DNA from: Rhodanobacteraceae bacterium
Lineage (GTDB): Bacteria; Pseudomonadota; Gammaproteobacteria; Xanthomonadales; Rhodanobacteraceae
NCBI GenBank assembly: GCA_025924775.1
Contig: JAICHS010000186.1
Span: forward strand, 1-5,143
Length of the DNA: 5,143 nucleotides
Direction: 5' to 3'
Shown: piece after piece, positions 1-5,143 of the stretch
Layout: each line of letters starts with the position of its first letter
How positions within the stretch are numbered: position 1 is the stretch's first letter
The notes under the pieces: generated by a model
Database searches by the model: none
Told to the model about the DNA's origin: nothing
What the model saw: only the letters and a program-made list of their open reading frames with translations
Made by a program: the position numbers and the translations under genes

Positions 1-19
1 CGCACCCGGATTGGGCAAG

Positions 20-49
20 CCTGCGCGCACGCTGCAGCCGGCGCGCAGG
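20..49 (-). terminator. GC-rich stem-loop just past the azurin stop, possible terminator
   Basis: A perfect 9-bp inverted repeat (CCTGCGCGC / GCGCGCAGG) has arms at 20-28 and 41-49 around a 12-base loop that itself contains the palindrome GCTGCAGC. On the azurin transcript the hairpin begins five bases after the TAG stop. The bases that follow it read CTTGCC, with no run of T, so this is not a textbook intrinsic terminator. It could end the azurin transcript weakly, protect the mRNA 3' end, or be incidental in GC-rich DNA. The stem is seen directly; the role is inferred. Confidence 0.5.
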
Positions 50-54
50 GATGC

Positions 55-507
55 CTATTTGCTGGTCAACGTGACGGTACCGTGCATCACCGTCGAGTGG
101 CCGGGGAACGAGCAGAAGAACACGTAGTCGGTGCCCGCCTTCAGCGCCGACGGCTTGAACGTGACGGACGTCGTCTGGCCGCCACCGATGATCTTGGTAT
201 GCGCGATCACGCGGGTGTCGCCAGGCTTGACGTAGTTGTTGTCCAGGCCAGCCTTGGCGGCGTCGGCGTCAACCGCAGCCTTGTCGGCGGCGCTGGTGAG
301 CACCCAGTCGTGGCCCATCACGTTGCGGGCCAGCTTGCCGGTGTGCTTCAGCGTGACCGTGAAGGTCTTGCAGGTCTTCGGCACGTTGACGTTGGAAACG
401 TTGTACTGCATGGCGTCGTTGGCTTCGACGGTGGTGGCGCAGTTGGCGGCCCACAGCGGCGTGGACAGCAGGCCGAGCACGACGAGAACGAAAATGCGGC
501 GGAACAT
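55..507 (-). CDS. azu: Azurin precursor, periplasmic blue copper protein
   Basis: This encodes a 150-residue type 1 copper protein that carries single electrons in the periplasm; in the family its usual partners are c-type cytochromes and denitrification enzymes. Residues 1-20 form a signal peptide (MFRR basic end, hydrophobic VLVVLGLLS core, cleavage after LWA), leaving a mature protein of 130 residues against 128 in Pseudomonas aeruginosa azurin. Mature numbering matches the classical protein exactly: disulfide Cys3-Cys26, copper ligands Gly45, His46, Cys112, His117 and Met121 (GHDWVL and FFCSFPGHSTVMHG), plus Trp48, His35 and His83. Position 47 is Asp where well-studied azurins have Asn, and 113 is Ser. 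The ATG is preceded by AAGGA (515-519) with 7-base spacing. It stands alone: no partner cytochrome or nitrite reductase is in the window, and upstream lie gene remnants, so it probably has its own promoter. I saw no clear -35/-10 pair. Identification is very secure; the physiological partner is unknown. Confidence 0.97.
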   Translation of the reverse strand: MFRRIFVLVVLGLLSTPLWAANCATTVEANDAMQYNVSNVNVPKTCKTFTVTLKHTGKLARNVMGHDWVLTSAADKAAVDADAAKAGLDNNYVKPGDTRVIAHTKIIGGGQTTSVTFKPSALKAGTDYVFFCSFPGHSTVMHGTVTLTSK

Positions 508-566
508 GGTTGGGTCCTTGTGGTTGGTTCAGCGGAGCAATTGTCGCCGGGCGCGAGCCGCGGGTG

Positions 567-582
567 GCTGACGCAGGTCAGC
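567..582. promoter_or_regulatory. Short inverted repeat upstream of azurin
   Basis: GCTGAC and GTCAGC are separated by four bases, forming a perfect 6-bp inverted repeat 60 to 75 bases before the azurin ATG. The position suits an operator for azurin or a small hairpin ending transcription that comes from the remnant genes. No T tract follows it. It does not match an FNR/ANR box (TTGAT-N4-ATCAA). A 6-bp repeat can arise by chance, so the role is a guess. Confidence 0.25.
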
Positions 583-611
583 GCAATCGCCAACGACCGT
601 GGTTGCGTTCA

Positions 612-868
612 GGCGGCGGCAGGGTTCGCACGCGCGGGCCGCTCGAGCAGCCGCCCGAAGCGACGTACACGTCGTGTTTGTGCGCAAGGTCGCTGAATGC
701 GCGCACCTGTTCTCGTGGTACCAGCGAAAAGGAACCGCCGGCCCACTTGATGCCGTCCACCCGCTGGCCGGCCACGTCCAGCACGTCGGCCAGGCGGCGG
801 GTACCAAAGATGTTGTAGTACGGCGCGCGGGTTTCGGTGATGCCGAACTTGCAGGCTTTCGCGGGCCG
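612..868 (-). pseudogene. ComA-like (phosphosulfolactate synthase family) remnant, N-terminal part
   Basis: One frame from about 868 down to 650 reads as the beginning of a ComA-like (2R)-phospho-3-sulfolactate synthase family protein, a TIM-barrel family that includes archaeal ComA of coenzyme M synthesis, plant HSA32 and uncharacterised bacterial members. The tell-tale stretches are KFGITETRAPYYNIFG, LADVLDVAGQRVDGIKWAG, GSFSLVPREQV and LAHKHDVYVASGG, in family order. Family proteins are roughly 250-300 residues; only about 73 residues are recognisable. After VASGG (about 650) the frame continues into unrelated residues, while the neighbouring frame gives LLER, resembling the family's next element (F/W-I-E-R/H), and then stops at 609-611. 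The catalytic C-terminal two thirds are absent. The 5' end collides with the MmgE/PrpD remnant, and there is no ATG or ribosome binding site of its own. I regard it as non-functional; a truncated ORF beginning at a TTG (907) is formally possible. Confidence 0.78.
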
Positions 869-1120
869 AAGCGCAGAACTGCATGCCGTCGTGCAGTTCC
901 ACTTCAACCCGGCTCGGCATCTCGGCGGGAAAGCGCGCGCTAAACGCCGCGTGCGGCGTCACCACTACCCTTTGCAGCAGGGACTCCACGCGCACGATGC
1001 GTTCTGGCGCGCACTGCCGCTATGCCCCTCGCCGTCCAGCAGCGCCACGGCGATGATGTGGGGTGGCGAGTGGCCGGCCTCTCCCTTGGTGTGGATGTGG
1101 CGCTTTTTGGCTGATGCACG
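855..1120 (-). pseudogene. MmgE/PrpD family protein remnant, C-terminal part, frameshifted
   Basis: Two frames together recreate the C-terminal region of an MmgE/PrpD-family protein (2-methylcitrate dehydratase and aconitate decarboxylase relatives). From 1120 to about 1025 one frame gives HIHTKGEAGHSPPHIIAVA followed by LLDGEG, matching the family's T-x-E-A-x-H-S-L-P-Y-x-x-A-V-A-L-L-D-G element. From about 1013 to 855 a different frame gives CAPERIVRVESLLQRVVV, then FSARFPAEMPSRVEVELHDG, matching the following 'PERI...LL..V.V.P...ARFP.EMP..V.V.L.DG' block. The switch requires an indel between about 1012 and 1025, and the second frame is closed upstream by TAG at 1020-1022. The N-terminal roughly 300 residues are missing: homology begins directly after the glycosylase stop codon. 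The last 40-50 residues of the family are also missing. It is almost certainly dead. Confidence 0.75.
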
Positions 1121-1864
1121 TCAACGGCGAGGGCGCGGTTTCCGCCTTGCGGTCGGCGCGGGCAACCATGCCGCCAGCGCGTGTTCGGCCAGCTCCGGCC
1201 AGTGCTGGTTGGCGGCGGGATTCGCCGGGCTCGGATGCGGCAGATAGGCCGTCGGCACGCCCGGCGCCGCGCATGCACGCACGCGTTGTTCGGCGTAACG
1301 CCCGATGCCGACGATGGCGGCCGGTTCCAGCACCGCGATCGCGCGTTCGAGGGCGACGTCGCAGGCCGCATCCAGCGCGCGGGCCTCGTCCGCCGCCAGC
1401 TGGCCCGGGGTCAGGTTGCGACCTTTGGCCAGAAACAACAACGGGCAGTAGTTCCAGATGAAGAAGCGTTCGAAGAAACGCCCGGGCGGTCCCAGCCGCG
1501 ATTGCGCCCAACCCCACAGGCGCTTGCCACTGCCTTCGTCGCGTCCACACGCAAGCCCGAGGATGGGATATTTCGGGTGCTGCGCCGGCAGCTTGCGCGC
1601 GAGCCGCGCGTCGATGCCGAACCACTCGCGCACCGAAGACACATTGCCGAACGGAACGCCGGTCTGCGCCATGCCCCACGGACCCGGATTCATGCCAACC
1701 AGCAGCACGCGTCCAGTTTGCGTGCCGTAGCGTTCAAGGTACGTGCGGTGCCCGCTCCAGGCGTATTCCAGCGGGTTGTACACGTGGCTGGGCGTATGCC
1801 AGCGCAGCGCGGACAGCTCGCGCGACAACTGCCTGGCGATCGGAATCAGCGGCGATGATTGCAT
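1121..1864 (-). CDS. SMUG1-type (family 3) uracil-DNA glycosylase
   Basis: This 247-residue protein should excise uracil, and probably oxidised pyrimidines such as 5-hydroxymethyluracil, from DNA as the first step of base-excision repair. Motif 1 is GMNPGPWGMAQTGVPFG at residues 57-73, nearly identical to animal SMUG1 (GMNPGPFGMAQTGVPFG), with Asn59 in the catalytic-water position (codon 1688-1690). WNYCPLLFL at 137-145 carries the base-recognition Asn. Motif 2 is HPSPANPAAN at 210-219, with His210 as the second catalytic residue. Length suits the family. The reading frame is open to 1999, but that extension overlaps the upstream gene and is arginine-rich noise; ATG at 1862-1864 lies 7 bases after that gene's stop, with only a weak GAAG (1870-1873) before it, so translation is probably coupled. 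The C-terminus ends in a basic tail (ARRKPRPRR) that could aid DNA binding or be altered sequence beside a deletion scar. Family assignment is firm; substrate range is inferred. Confidence 0.93.
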   Translation of the reverse strand: MQSSPLIPIARQLSRELSALRWHTPSHVYNPLEYAWSGHRTYLERYGTQTGRVLLVGMNPGPWGMAQTGVPFGNVSSVREWFGIDARLARKLPAQHPKYPILGLACGRDEGSGKRLWGWAQSRLGPPGRFFERFFIWNYCPLLFLAKGRNLTPGQLAADEARALDAACDVALERAIAVLEPAAIVGIGRYAEQRVRACAAPGVPTAYLPHPSPANPAANQHWPELAEHALAAWLPAPTARRKPRPRR

Positions 1865-1871
1865 GGGAGCT

Positions 1872-2114
1872 TCAACGGGGCAGCCGGTGCAGCACCTTGC
1901 CGCGGTGTGCCGCCACGTGATCGCTCTTGTCGCTTTTGATCTCGTACTGCGGATCCTCCGGCGACGCGCGGTGGGTGTGGCCCTTGTAATCGAAATCACG
2001 GGTGTGGATCTTGCTGATCACGCCACTCACCTGCCCCGCCTCGGAGTTCCAACTGACGTGGTCGCCAACCTTGAAGCGGGTGGCGGGTGCGGGGTCGGCC
2101 TTGCGCGTTGGCAT
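1872..2114 (-). CDS. DUF2945 / HVA1-TUDOR family small protein
   Basis: An 80-residue protein matching the DUF2945 (hypervirulence-associated HVA1 TUDOR) family. The diagnostic parts are FKVGDHVSWNSEAG (residues 14-27), GVISKIHTRDF (31-41), then RASPEDPQYEIKSDKSDH and AAHRGKVLHRL at the C-terminus. The fold expected for the family is a small SH3/Tudor-like beta-barrel; the biochemical role is unknown. It has no signal peptide or membrane segment and is rich in charged residues, so it should be cytoplasmic. The ATG is preceded by GGGGGA (2122-2127) at 7-base spacing. It lies 18 bases after pgm and 7 bases before the uracil-DNA glycosylase, so it is very likely cotranscribed with both. A Tudor-like fold beside a DNA repair enzyme hints at nucleic acid or protein binding, but nothing in the sequence proves this. 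Confidence 0.88.
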   Translation of the reverse strand: MPTRKADPAPATRFKVGDHVSWNSEAGQVSGVISKIHTRDFDYKGHTHRASPEDPQYEIKSDKSDHVAAHRGKVLHRLPR

Positions 2115-2132
2115 CGTCGTATCCCCCGGCGC

Positions 2133-3782
2133 TCAGGCAATCGCCTTGTCGACGATGTCCTGCGCTTCGTCGAGGATCGACTGCAGGTGCTGCTCGTCGC
2201 GGAAACTCTCGGCGTAGATCTTGTAGATGTTTTCGGTACCGGAGGGCCGCGCCGCAAACCAACCGTGCTCGGCGACGACCTTGACGCCACCGATCGGCGC
2301 GCCATTGCCAGGCGCCTTGTCGAGGACCGCTTCGACCTTGTCTCCGCCCAACGTATCAAGCTTGATTTCACTTGCCGACAGCTTTGCAAGCTTTTGTTTT
2401 TGCGTGGATGTTGCCGCCGCCTGGACCCGGTCAGCGAAGGCTCGCCCCAGTTCGCCGGCAAGCCCCGCGTACACCTCGCCCGGGTCACGCCCTGCCCTTG
2501 CCGTGACCTCGGCCGCCAACAGCGCCGGCACGATGCCATCCTTGTCGGTGGTCCACGCCGAACCATCCTGGCGCAGGAACGCCGCACCCGCGCTTTCCTC
2601 GCCGCCAAATCCCAGCGAACCGTCCAACAAGCCGGGCGCGAACCACTTGAAGCCGACCGGCACCTCGTAGAGTTTGCGGCCTGCCTTGTTGGCCACCCGG
2701 TCGATCAGCGCCGTGCTGACCACGGTCTTGCCGACCGCGGTTGCGGCAGGCCAGTGTTTTCGCTCGCGGAACAGGTAGTCGATCATCACCGCAAGGTAGT
2801 GGTTGGCATTGAGCAGGCCCGACGAACGCGTGACCACGCCGTGGCGGTCGTGGTCGGTATCGCAGGCGAAGGCGACGTCGTACTTGTCTTTCAACGCCAG
2901 CAGACGCTGCATCGCGTATTCGGACGACGGATCCATGCGGATCTTGCCGTCCCAGTCCACGGTCATGAAGGCGAAGCGCGGATCCACGTCCTCGCTGACG
3001 ACGGTGAGGTCCAGCTTGTAGCGTTCGGCGATGGGCGCCCAGTAGTGCACGCCGGCGCCACCCAGCGGATCCACCGCCAGCTTGAGCCCGGAGCCGCGGA
3101 TGACGTCGAAATCGATCACGTTGCCGAGATCGGCAACGTACGCACCCAGATAGTCGTGGGTGTTGGTGGTGGTGGCCGTGCAGGCCTTCACGAACGGCAC
3201 GCGCTTGACACCCGCCAGCCGGTTTTCGAGATAGTGGTTGGCCTGCTGCTGCACCCAGCCGGTGATCCCGGTATCCGCCGGGCCGCCGTTGACGGGGTTG
3301 TACTTGAACCCGCCGTTGTCGGGCGGATTGTGCGAAGGCGTGATCACGATCCCGTCGGCAAGGCCACTCGCGCGGCCGCGGTTGTACACCAGGATCGCGT
3401 GCGAAATCGCGGGCGTGGGCGTGAACTCGCCGCCCTTGGAACTCAGCACCTCGATCCCGTTCGCGGCCAGCACCTCCAGCGCGGACTTGAACGCCGGCTT
3501 GGACAACGCGTGCGTGTCGAACCCGATGAACAGCGGCCCGGTGATCGACTCCTTCGCGCGGTAATCGCAGATGGCCTGCGTGATGGCCAGAATGTGCCAC
3601 TCGTTGAAGCTGCCATCCAGGGACGAGCCGCGATGGCCCGAGGTGCCGAATGCCACGCGCTGCAACGGGTTGGAGGGGTCGGGCCGGACTTCCGCATAGG
3701 CAGCCAGCAGCTTGTCCAGATCGACGAGGATCGACCGCGGCGCCGGCTTGCCCGCGAGCGGGCTGATCTTTTCGCCGCTCAT
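2133..3782 (-). CDS. pgm: Phosphoglucomutase (alpha-D-glucose phosphate-specific)
   Basis: This 549-residue cytoplasmic enzyme interconverts glucose-1-phosphate and glucose-6-phosphate, feeding nucleotide-sugar, glycogen, trehalose or exopolysaccharide synthesis. Length matches E. coli Pgm (546) rather than the shorter AlgC/GlmM mutases. Landmarks in order: FGTSGHRGSS (45-54); the phosphoserine loop TPSHNPPDNGGFKYNP (148-163) with Ser150 (codon 3333-3335); the Mg-binding DTDHDRHG (308-315); the sugar-recognition loop GFGGEESAGA (391-400); and the phosphate-binding RPSGTENIYKIYAE (512-525). All catalytic elements are intact. The frame runs open to 4451, but the extension is a shadow of pgi; the start at 3780-3782 is chosen because MSGEKISPLAGKPA fits the family N-terminus and AAGG (3790-3793) precedes it by 7 bases. 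The ATG overlaps the pgi TGA as ATGA, indicating translational coupling. Confidence is very high. Confidence 0.97.
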   Translation of the reverse strand: MSGEKISPLAGKPAPRSILVDLDKLLAAYAEVRPDPSNPLQRVAFGTSGHRGSSLDGSFNEWHILAITQAICDYRAKESITGPLFIGFDTHALSKPAFKSALEVLAANGIEVLSSKGGEFTPTPAISHAILVYNRGRASGLADGIVITPSHNPPDNGGFKYNPVNGGPADTGITGWVQQQANHYLENRLAGVKRVPFVKACTATTTNTHDYLGAYVADLGNVIDFDVIRGSGLKLAVDPLGGAGVHYWAPIAERYKLDLTVVSEDVDPRFAFMTVDWDGKIRMDPSSEYAMQRLLALKDKYDVAFACDTDHDRHGVVTRSSGLLNANHYLAVMIDYLFRERKHWPAATAVGKTVVSTALIDRVANKAGRKLYEVPVGFKWFAPGLLDGSLGFGGEESAGAAFLRQDGSAWTTDKDGIVPALLAAEVTARAGRDPGEVYAGLAGELGRAFADRVQAAATSTQKQKLAKLSASEIKLDTLGGDKVEAVLDKAPGNGAPIGGVKVVAEHGWFAARPSGTENIYKIYAESFRDEQHLQSILDEAQDIVDKAIA

Positions 3783-5143
3783 GGCGTGACCTTGCGCGCG
3801 GCGCGATAGCGATGGATGAGCGCGTTGGTGGAACTGTCGTGTCCCAGCTTCGGTTCGGCAGCATCCTGCAGCTGCGGGATCACCTTCTTGGCGAGTTGCT
3901 TGCCCAGCTCCACGCCCCACTGGTCGAATGAATCGATGTGCCAGATCGCGCCCTGGGTGAACACGCTGTGTTCGTACAGCGCGACCAGCGCACCCAGCGC
4001 GTGCGGCGTCAGGCTTTCCGCAAGGATGGTGTTGGTGGGCCGGTTGCCCTCGCACACGCGATGCGGCACCAGCCACTCCGGCGTGTCCTCCGCACGCACC
4101 TGCGCGGGCGTCTTGCCAAACGCCAGCGCCTCGGTCTGGGCGATCAGGTTGGCCATCAGCAGGTCCTGCTGGCCACCCAGCGGGTTCAACGCGTGCATGA
4201 AGCCGATGAAGTCGCAGGGAATCAGGCGCGTGCCCTGGTGGATCAGCTGGTAGAACGAATGCTGGCCGTTGGTGCCGGGCTCGCCCCAGTAGATCGGGCC
4301 GGTCGGGTAATCGACGACTTCGCCCGCAAGCGTCACGTGCTTGCCGTTGGACTCCATCGTCAACTGTTGCAGGTACGCGGGAAAGCGCTTCAGGTATTGC
4401 GCGTACGGCAACACCGCGACGGTCTGCGCACCGAAGAAATTGTTGTACCACACCGCCAACAGGCCCAGCAGCAGTGGCAGGTTGCGTTCAGGCGGCGCGG
4501 TGCGGAAGTGCTCGTCCATGGCGTGGAAGCCGGCCAGCATGTCGCGAAAGGCCTCCGGACCGATCGCCAGCATGGTCGAAAGGCCGATCGCGGAATCCAT
4601 CGAATAGCGGCCGCCGACCCAGTCCCAGAAGCCGAACATGTTGGCAGTGTCGATGCCGAACTTGCGCACTTCGTCGGCGTTGGTCGACACCGCGACGAAG
4701 TGCTTGGCAACGGCGACCGTATCGCCACCGAGTTTCGCCAGGCACCAGTCGCGCGCGGCGCGTGCGTTGGTCAGCGTCTCCAGCGTGGTGAAGGTCTTGG
4801 AGCAAACGATGAACAGCGTTTCCTCGGGCTGGAGGTCGCGCGTGGCTTCCACCAGGTCGGTGGGGTCGACGTTGGACACGAAGCGGAACGTCATGTCGCG
4901 GCGGCTGTAGTGCTTCAGCGCCTCGTACGCCATCACGGGGCCAAGGTCGGAGCCGCCAATGCCAATGGAAACGACGTTGCGGATGGCTTTCCCGGAATGC
5001 CCGCGCCACTCGCCGGAACGCACCTTGTCGCTGAAGGCGGCCATGCGGTCGAGCACGGCGTGTACCTCGGGCACCACGTCCTTGCCGTCGACGAGGATCG
5101 TTTCGCCGCGCGGTGCGCGCAACGCCACGTGCAGCGCCGCGCG
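3779..5143 (-). CDS. pgi: Glucose-6-phosphate isomerase, 5' end outside the window
   Basis: Catalyses reversible fructose-6-phosphate/glucose-6-phosphate conversion in glycolysis and gluconeogenesis. The 454 visible codons cover all but roughly the first 90-95 residues of a usual ~550-residue bacterial enzyme. The fragment opens RAALHVALRAP, the conserved 'ENRAVLHxALR' block, so the true start lies beyond 5143 and the in-frame GTG at 5126-5128 is an internal valine. Phosphate-binding segments SIGIGGSDLG and SKTFTTLET are present. Family signatures are WVGGRYSMDS and the C-terminal GAIWHIDSFDQWGVELGK. Catalytic residues are intact: Glu in MESNGK (codon 4352-4354), His in GTNGQH (4259-4261) and Lys in VELGKQ (3899-3901). 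The stop overlaps the pgm start by four bases. Isomerase plus mutase gives a direct fructose-6-P to glucose-1-P route, consistent with joint expression. Nothing looks broken. Confidence 0.97.
   Translation of the reverse strand, partial: RAALHVALRAPRGETILVDGKDVVPEVHAVLDRMAAFSDKVRSGEWRGHSGKAIRNVVSIGIGGSDLGPVMAYEALKHYSRRDMTFRFVSNVDPTDLVEATRDLQPEETLFIVCSKTFTTLETLTNARAARDWCLAKLGGDTVAVAKHFVAVSTNADEVRKFGIDTANMFGFWDWVGGRYSMDSAIGLSTMLAIGPEAFRDMLAGFHAMDEHFRTAPPERNLPLLLGLLAVWYNNFFGAQTVAVLPYAQYLKRFPAYLQQLTMESNGKHVTLAGEVVDYPTGPIYWGEPGTNGQHSFYQLIHQGTRLIPCDFIGFMHALNPLGGQQDLLMANLIAQTEALAFGKTPAQVRAEDTPEWLVPHRVCEGNRPTNTILAESLTPHALGALVALYEHSVFTQGAIWHIDSFDQWGVELGKQLAKKVIPQLQDAAEPKLGHDSSTNALIHRYRAARKVTP
3790..3793 (-). 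promoter_or_regulatory. Ribosome binding site of pgm inside pgi
   Basis: AAGG lies within the last codons of pgi, 7 bases before the pgm ATG (3780-3782). It supports this start over the long upstream-open frame and, with the ATGA stop/start overlap, supports translational coupling of pgi and pgm. Confidence 0.6.

Noticed and set aside
82..696. 204-residue plus-strand open frame over azurin
   Set aside because: It is antisense to a certain azurin gene and the composition is repetitive Arg/Val/Gly with no family match.
578..907. 109-residue frame as an intact ComA-like gene
   Set aside because: Its start is a TTG inside the other remnant, its first dozen residues are unrelated, and its last 23 residues do not match the family; only the middle is ComA-like.
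1865..1999. N-terminal extension of the uracil-DNA glycosylase
   Set aside because: It overlaps the DUF2945 gene, is arginine-rich noise, and family proteins start near the ATG at 1862-1864.
2355..2420. Locally AT-richer patch with repeated AAGCTT-like words
   Set aside because: It lies inside pgm and encodes a normal Lys/Leu-rich stretch between domains; the frame and family match continue through it, so it is not an insertion.
1743..3809. 688-residue open frame on the plus strand
   Set aside because: It lies antisense to pgm, the DUF2945 gene and part of the glycosylase, is rich in Arg, His and Val with no recognisable domain, and is the usual by-product of GC-rich codon bias.
3783..4451. 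N-terminal extension of pgm
   Set aside because: It overlaps pgi in another frame and has no family similarity; the ATG at 3780-3782 with AAGG and the family-typical N-terminus is a better start.
5126..5128. GTG as the start of pgi
   Set aside because: The codons before it (RAALH) continue the conserved pgi block, so this is an internal Val and the gene runs off the window.

Overview
The window reads as chromosomal DNA of a GC-rich Gammaproteobacterium. The protein set (azurin, a Pgi/Pgm pair, a family-3 uracil-DNA glycosylase) fits the Xanthomonadales/Lysobacterales best, but that placement is an inference from protein character only. Every gene I can support lies on the minus strand, so transcription runs from high to low coordinates. 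The large plus-strand reading frames are antisense shadows.

Right to left: a glucose-6-phosphate isomerase gene (pgi, 5' end cut off by the window edge) overlaps phosphoglucomutase (pgm) by an ATGA. After 18 bases comes an 80-residue DUF2945/HVA1-TUDOR-type protein, and after 7 more bases a SMUG1-type uracil-DNA glycosylase. The overlap and short gaps suggest one transcription unit joining two sugar-phosphate enzymes (fructose-6-P <-> glucose-6-P <-> glucose-1-P) with a small unknown protein and a base-excision repair enzyme.

From about 1120 down to 610 there is no intact gene. Instead there are two decaying remnants in the same orientation: the C-terminal part of an MmgE/PrpD-family protein, broken by a frameshift, and the N-terminal part of a ComA-like (phosphosulfolactate synthase family) protein that loses its frame after about 75 residues. 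They run into each other near 855-868, which looks like a deletion junction. This scar is the most unusual part of the window.

The left end holds a complete azurin gene with signal peptide, all copper ligands and a good ribosome binding site. A 9-bp GC-rich stem-loop follows just past its stop. I see no mobile element, CRISPR array, tRNA or rRNA. I did not find a new multi-gene system; the remnants, the glycosylase in a sugar-phosphate operon and an azurin second-sphere substitution are what merit a second look.
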